This document shows positions 57,901 through 64,000 of a DNA stretch of 64,000 nt, one piece after another. Location: assembly GCA_037951165.1 (NCBI GenBank), contig JBBDHG010000496.1:108501-172500 (forward strand). The letters run 5' to 3'. Position numbers and translations under genes: made by a program. Numbering within the stretch: the first letter of the stretch is position 1; each line of letters starts with the position of its first letter. This DNA comes from Lophius americanus (Eukaryota > Chordata > Actinopteri > Lophiiformes > Lophiidae). Under the pieces are notes generated by a model. It saw nothing but the letters and a program-made list of their open reading frames with translations. It had not been told where the DNA came from and did no database searches.

Positions 57901-58851
57901 ATGTCTCATGTCTCATATACGTCTCACTTGTGTTATATATGTGTTATATACGTGTTATATGTGTTATATATGTTTTATATGTGCTATATATGTGTTATAT
58001 ATGTCTCATATATGTGTTATATATGTGTTATATTTGTGTTATATATGTGTTATGTATGTTATATATGTCTCATATGTGTTATATATGTGTTATGTATGTG
58101 TTATGTATGTCTCATTTATGTGTCATATATGTGTCATAGGTGTTATATATGTTATATGTTATATATGTGTCATATATGTGTTATATATGTGTTATATATG
58201 TGTTATGTATGTCTCATATATGTATGTCTCATATATCTGTGTTATAGCTGTGAAATATATGTTATATATGTGTTATATATGTGTTATGTATGTCTCATAT
58301 ATGTGTAATATATGTGTTATATATGTGTTATGTATGTGTTATGTATGTGTTATGTATGTCTCATATATGTGTCATATATCTGTCATATGTGTTATGTATG
58401 TATTATGTATGTCTCATTTATGTTATATATGTGTTATATCTGTGTTATATATGTTATATATGTGTTATATATGTGTTATATGTGTTATATATGTGTTATG
58501 TATGTTATGTTATGTATTTGTTATGTATGTTATGTATGTCTCATATTTGTGTTATATATGTGTTATATATGTGTTATATATGTGTTATATATGTGTTATA
58601 TATGTCTCATATATGGGCTATATATGTGTTATATATGTGTTATATATGTGTTATATATGTGTTATATACGTCTCATTTATGTGTTATATATGTGTTATGT
58701 ATGTTATGTATGTGTTATGTATGTTATGTATGTCTCATATTTGTGTTATATATATGTTATATATGTTTTGTGTTATACATGTGTTATATATGTTATATAT
58801 GTGTTATATATGTTATATATGTGTTAAATATGTGAGATAGCTGTGTAATAT

Positions 58852-60884
58852 ATGTTATATATGTGTTATATTTGTGTTATGTATGTCTCATATATGTGTA
58901 ATATATATGTTATATATGTGTTATGTATGTGTTATGTATGTGTTGTGTATGTCTCATATATGTGTCATATATTTGTCATATGTGTTATGTATGTATTATG
59001 TATGTCTCATATATGTTATATATGTGTTATATACTTGTTATATGTGTTATATATGTTTTATATGTGTTATGTATGTCTCGTATATGTGTTATATATGTTA
59101 TATGTGTTATATTTGTGTTATATATGTGTTATATATGTGTTATATCTGTGTAATATGTGTTATATATGTGTTATATATGTGTTATGTATGTCTCATAAAT
59201 GTGTTATATATGTGCTATATATGTGTTATATATGTCTCATATATGTGTTATATATGTGTTATATTTGTGTTATATATGTGTTATGTATGTGTTATGTATG
59301 TCTCATTTATGTGTCATATATGTGTCATAGGTGTTATATATGTTATGTGTTATATATGTCTCATATATGTGTTATATATGTTATATATGTTTTGTGTTAT
59401 ATATGTGTTACATATGATATATATATCTCAAATATGTGTTATATATGTTATATCTGTTTTGTCTTATACATGTGTTATATATGTGTTATATATGTGTTAT
59501 ATATGTGTAATATATGTGTTATATATGTGTTATATTTGTGTTATATATGTGTTATGTATGTTATATATGTCTCATATGTGTTATATATGTGTTATGTATG
59601 TGTTATGTATGTCTCATTTATGTGTCATATATGTGTCATATGTGTTATACATGTTATATGTTATATATGTCTCATATATGTGTTATATATGTTATATGTT
59701 ATATATGTCTCATACATGTGTTATATATGTGTTATGTATGTGTTATGTATGTGTCATATATGTGTCATATATGTGTTATATATGTTATATATGTTTTGTG
59801 TTATACATGTGTTATATATGTTATATATGTGTTATATATGTTATATATGTGTTATATCTGTGTTATAGCTTTGAAATATATGTTATATATGTGTTATATA
59901 TGTGTTATGTATGTCTCATATATGTGTCATATATCTGTCATATGTGTTATGTATGTATTAAGTATGTCTCATATATGTTATATATGTGTTATATCTGTGT
60001 TATATATGTTATATATGTGTTATATATGCGTTATATGTGTTATATATGTGTTATGTATGTTATGTTATGTATTTGTTATGTATATTATGTATGTCTCATA
60101 TTTGTGTTATATATGTGTTATATATGTGTTATATATGTGTTATATATGTCTCATATATGTGTTATATATGTGTTATTTATGTCTCATGTCTCATATGCGT
60201 CTCACATGTGTTATATATGTGTTATATACGTGTTATATGTGTTATATATGTTTTAAATGTGTTATGTATGTCTCATATATGTGCTATATATGTGTTATAT
60301 ATGTCTCATATATGTGCTATATATGTGTTATATATGTGTTATATATGTGTTATGTATGTTATGTATGTGTTATATTTGTGTTATATATATGTTATATATG
60401 TTTTGTGTTATACATGTGTTATATATGTTATATATGTGTTATATATGTGTTATATATGTCTCATATATGTGTTATATATGTGTTATATATGTGTTATATA
60501 TGTGTTATATATGTGTTATATATGTCTCATATATGTGTTATATATGTGTTATTTATGTCTCATGTCTCATATGCGTCTCACATGTGCTATATATGTGTTA
60601 TATATGTGTTATATATGTGTTATATATGTGTTATATACGTCTCATTTATGTGTTATATATGTGTTATGTATGTTATGTATGTGTTATGTATGTTATGTAT
60701 GTCTCATATATGTGTAATATATGTGTTATATATGTGTTTTGTATGTGTTATGTATGTGTCATATATGTGTCATATATGTGTTATATATGTTATATATGTT
60801 TTGTGTTATACATGTGTTATATATGTTATATATGTGTTATATATGTTATATATGTGTTATATCTGTGTTATAGCTGTGTAATAT
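58852..60884 (+). repeat. About 2.03-kb higher-order repeat, copy 1
   Basis: Its landmarks are GTAATATATATG, GTGTTGTGTATGTC and CATATATTTGTC (58898-58980). The stretches from 58852 and 58923 recur at 60885 and 60956 (offset 2,033). CATATGATATATATATCTCAA recurs at a reduced 1,953 bp, showing loss of about 80 bp in the second copy. No foreign sequence was seen. Confidence 0.8.
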
Positions 60885-62600
60885 ATGTTATATATGTGTT
60901 ATATTTGTGTTATGTATGTCTCATATATGTGTAATATATATGTTATATATGTGTTATGTATGTGTTATGTATGTGTTGTGTATGTCTCATATATGTGTCA
61001 TATATTTGTCATATGTGTTATGCATGTATTATGCATGTCTCATATATGTTATATATGTGTTATATTTGTGTTATATATGTGTTATATATGTGTTATATCT
61101 GTGTAATATGTGTTATATATGTGTTATATATGTGTTATGTATGTCTCATAAATGTGTTATATATGTGCTATATATGTGTTATATATGTCTCATATATGTG
61201 TTATATATGTGTTATATTTGTGTTATATATGTGTTATGTATGTGTTATGTATGTCTCATTTATGTGTCATATATGTGTCATAGGTGTTATATATGTTATG
61301 TGTTATATATGTCTCATATATGTGTTATATATGTTATATATGTTTTGTGTTATATATGTGTTACATATGATATATATATCTCAAATATGTGTTATATATG
61401 TTATATCTGTTTTGTGTTATACATGTGTTATATATGTGTTATATATGTGTTATATATGTGTAATAAATGTGTTATATATGTGTTATATTTGTGTTATATA
61501 TGTGTTATGTATGTTATATATGTCTCATATGTGTTATATATGTGTTATGTATGTGTTATATATGTCTCATATATGTGTTATATATGTGTTATTTATGTCT
61601 CATGTCTCATATGCGTCTCACATGTGTTATATATGTGTTATATACGTGTTATATGTGTTATATATGTTTTATATGTGTTATGTATGTCTCATATATTTGC
61701 TATATATGTGTTATATATGTCTCATATATGTGCTATATATGTGTTATATATGTGTTATATATGTGTTATGTATGTTATGTATGTTTCTATGTATGTTATG
61801 TATGTCTCATATATGTGTTATATATGTGTTATATATGTGTTATATACGTCTCATTTATGTGTTATATATGTGTTATGTATGTTATGTATGTGTTATGTAT
61901 GTTATGTATGCCTCATATTTGTGTTATATATGTGTTATGTATGTTATGTATGTTTCTATGTATGTTATGTATGTCTCATATATGTGTTATATATGTGTTA
62001 TATATGTGTTATATATGTGTTATATACGTCTCATTTATGTGTTATATATGTGTTATGTATGTTATGTATGTGTTATGTATGTTATGTATGTCTCATATTT
62101 GTGTTATATATATGTTATATATGTTTTGTGTTATACATGTGTTATATATGTTATATATGTGTTATATATGTTATATATGTGTTAAATATGTGTTATGTAT
62201 GTCTCATATATGTGTTATATATGTGTTATATATGTGTTATATACGTCTCATTTATGTGTTATATATGTGTTATGTATGTTATGTATGTGTTATGTATGTT
62301 ATGTATGCCTCATATTTGTGTTATATATGTGTTATGTATGTTATGTATGTTTCTATGTATGTTATGTATGTCTCATATATGTGTTATATATGTGTTATAT
62401 ATGTGTTATATATGTGTTATATACGTCTCATTTATGTGTTATATATGTGTTATGTATGTTATGTATGTGTTATGTATGTTATGTATGTCTCATATTTGTG
62501 TTATATATATGTTATATATGTTTTGTGTTATACATGTGTTATATATGTTATATATGTGTTATATATGTTATATATGTGTTAAATATGTGTTATGTATGTC
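60885..62600 (+). repeat. About 2.03-kb higher-order repeat, copy 2, with 397-bp internal duplication
   Basis: The 5' part copies 58.85-59.5 kb. The 3' part contains a further duplication of about 397 bp (roughly 61800-62195 and 62197-62592). Each copy holds TATGCCTCATATTTG, the TTTCTATGTATG module, two CATTTATGTG units after ATATACGTCT, and a GTTAAATATG end. Confidence 0.78.
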
Positions 62601-64000
62601 TCATATATGTGTAATATATGTGCTATATATGTGTTATATATGTCTCATATATGTGTTATATATGTGTTATATTTGTGTTATATATGTGTTATGTATGTGT
62701 TATGTATGTCTCATTTATGTGTCATATATGTGTCATAGGTGTTATATATGTTATGTGTTATATATGTCTCATATATGTGTTATATATGTTATATATGTGT
62801 TAAATATGTGTTATATATGTGTTACATATGATATATATATCTCAAATATGTGTTATATATGTTATATCTGTTTTGTGTTATACATGTGTTATATATGTGT
62901 TATATATGTGTTATATATGTGTAATATATGTGTTATATATGTGTTATATTTGTGTTATATATGTGTTATGTATGTTATATATGTCTCATATGTGTTATAT
63001 ATGTGTTATGTATGTGTTGTGTATGTCTCATTTATGTGTCATATATGTGTCATATGTGTTATATATGTTATATGTTATATATGTCTCATATATGTGTTAT
63101 ATATGTTATATGTTATATATGTCTCATACATGTGTTATATATGTGTTATGTATGTTATGTATGTGTCATATATGTGTCATATATGTGTTATATATGTTAT
63201 ATATGTTTTGTGTTATACATGTGTTATATATGTTATATATGTGTTATATATGTTATATATGTGTTATATCTGTGTTATAGCTGTGAAATATATGTCATAT
63301 ATGTGTTATATATGTGTTATGTATGTCTCATATATGTGTAATATATGTGTTATATATGTGTTATGTATGTGTTTTGTATGTGTTATGTATGTCTCATATA
63401 TGTGTCATATATCTGTCATATGTGTTATGTATGTATTATGTATGTCTCATATATGTTATATATGTGTTATATCTGTGTTATATATGTTATATATGGGGTT
63501 ATATATGTGTTATATGTGTTATATATGTGTTATGTATGTTATGTTATGTATTTGTTATGTATGTTATGTATGTCTCATATTTGTGTTATATATGTGTTAT
63601 ATTTGTGTTATATATGTCTCATATATGTGTTATATATGTGTTATTTATGTCTCATGTCTCATATGCGTCTCACATGTGTTATATATGTGTTATATACGTG
63701 TTATATGTGTTATATATGTTTTATATGTGTTATGTATGTCTCATATATGTGCTATATATGTGTTATATATGTCTCATATATGTGCTATATATGTGTTAAA
63801 TATGTGTTATATATGTGTTATGTATGTTATGTATGTGTTATGTATGTTATGTATGTCTCATATTTGTGTTATATATGTGTTATATATGTGTTATATATGT
63901 GTTATATATGTGTTATATATGTGTTATATATGTGTTATGTATGTTATGTATGTGTTATGTATGTTATGTATGCCTCATATTTGTGTTATATATGTGTTAT
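62601..64000 (+). repeat. Array continuation to the window end
   Basis: Again carries CATATGATATATATATCTCAA (about 62822) and GTCATAGGTG (about 62732), then the older-style TATATCTGTCAT and CTCATGTCTCATATGCG modules. It ends with TATGCCTCATATTTG near 63969 and plain ATATATGTGTT units. The array is cut by the window edge. No gene was seen. Confidence 0.75.

Larger units (their letters stand above)
43973..58850 (+). repeat. Poly-T subfamily of the array
   Basis: This block is marked by TATATATGTTTG followed by a T run and GTGTTATACATG. T runs lie at 44694-44701 (8), 47237-47243 (7), 49255-49262 (8), 50874-50880 (7), 53046-53052 (7), 53453-53459 (7), 54041-54047 (7), 54938-54944 (7) and 57051-57061 (11, with the preceding G lost). 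Elsewhere the same place reads ATATATGTTATATATGTTTTG. Linked landmarks are GTGTTAAATATGTGTTATG, TATTTCTCATATATG, GTCATAGGTG, ATAGCTGTGAAATATATG and TGTCTCCTATTTG. Large copies inside include 44557-45400 versus 49118-49961 (offset 4,561) and about 48.1-49.2 kb versus 55.9-57.0 kb (offset 7,800). Confidence 0.85.
1..64000 (+). repeat. Giant 11-bp minisatellite/satellite array (spans whole window)
   Basis: The whole window, apart from the SINE and one short filler, is made of units related to ATATATGTGTT. Variants change the middle (ATGTATGTGTT, ATATTTGTGTT, ATATCTGTGTT, ATATACGTGTT) or the end (..GTCTC, ..GTGTC, ..GTGTA). Unit lengths are 11, 9 or 7 bp. The displayed strand is rich in T and G and very poor in C. 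Orientation is constant except for one 55-bp inversion. Both window edges lie inside the array. No promoter, splice pattern, RNA gene or non-repeat coding sequence was found. It could be a subtelomeric, pericentromeric or interstitial satellite; the sequence alone does not say which. Seen directly: the repeat structure. Inferred: growth by slippage plus unequal exchange. Confidence 0.98.

Noticed and set aside
1..64000. CRISPR array
   Set aside because: There are no conserved 23-47 bp repeats separated by unique spacers and no cas genes. Units are contiguous and degenerate, and the SINE shows a eukaryotic genome.
1..64000. Telomeric repeat tract
   Set aside because: The unit is unlike TTAGGG or other known telomere repeats. 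It has 11/9/7-bp variable units and internal higher-order structure. A subtelomeric location remains possible but is not shown.
1..64000. Pure assembly or simulation artefact
   Set aside because: Hierarchical duplications with linked private mutations, a SINE with flanking duplication and CpG-decay products look like natural sequence. Local copy-number errors in the assembly cannot be ruled out.

Overview
The window is one continuous eukaryotic satellite (minisatellite) array. It runs off both ends, so the array is longer than 64 kb. I see no supportable protein-coding gene. The basic unit is the 11-mer ATATATGTGTT. It is mixed with 11-bp variants (ATGTATGTGTT, ATGTATGTCTC, ATATATGTCTC, ATATATGTGTC, ATATCTGTGTT, ATATTTGTGTT, ATATACGTCTC, ATATACTTGTT) and with 9-bp (ATATGTGTT, ATATATGTT, ATGTATGTT) and 7-bp (ATGTCTC) shortened units. 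Most of the T-rich strand reads open in all three forward frames, because three 11-mers make 33 bases with no stop codon. The many apparent Met/Cys/Tyr/Ile/Val/Leu proteins are therefore repeat translations and are not annotated as genes.

The only clearly unrelated sequence of any size is a 237-bp tRNA-derived SINE at 50206-50442. It has intact pol III A and B boxes, a conserved body resembling fish V-SINE-type elements, and an L2-like AATAAAGG tail. This points to a vertebrate, most likely a teleost; that assignment is from memory of the family and was not searched.

Layout: 1-3.7 kb holds two copies of a ~1.83-1.87 kb higher-order repeat, followed by a mosaic to 7.1 kb. At 7111-7165 there is a 55-bp inverted piece, and at 8863-8888 a 26-bp foreign filler. 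From 9.2 to 21.7 kb a ~4.7 kb super-repeat contains internal ~2.0 kb copies and, at 17.48-20.5 kb, a 1,333-bp tandem unit. Further recent duplications sit at 24.9-27.2 kb (1,336 bp apart), 28.4-32.7 kb (2,543 bp), 34.3-37.9 kb (2,418 bp), 35.8-36.3 kb (354 bp), 58.85-61.3 kb (2,033 bp) and 61.8-62.6 kb (397 bp). From about 44.0 to 57.5 kb a distinct subfamily carries a T7-T11 homopolymer in nine copies, and the SINE sits inside this subfamily.

Nothing here works as a gene system. The biological content is the history of the array: small units, variant 'letters', and nested duplications spread by slippage, unequal exchange or conversion. Higher-order-repeat borders are approximate because they were found by eye from rare variant landmarks; the quoted offsets between landmarks are exact counts.
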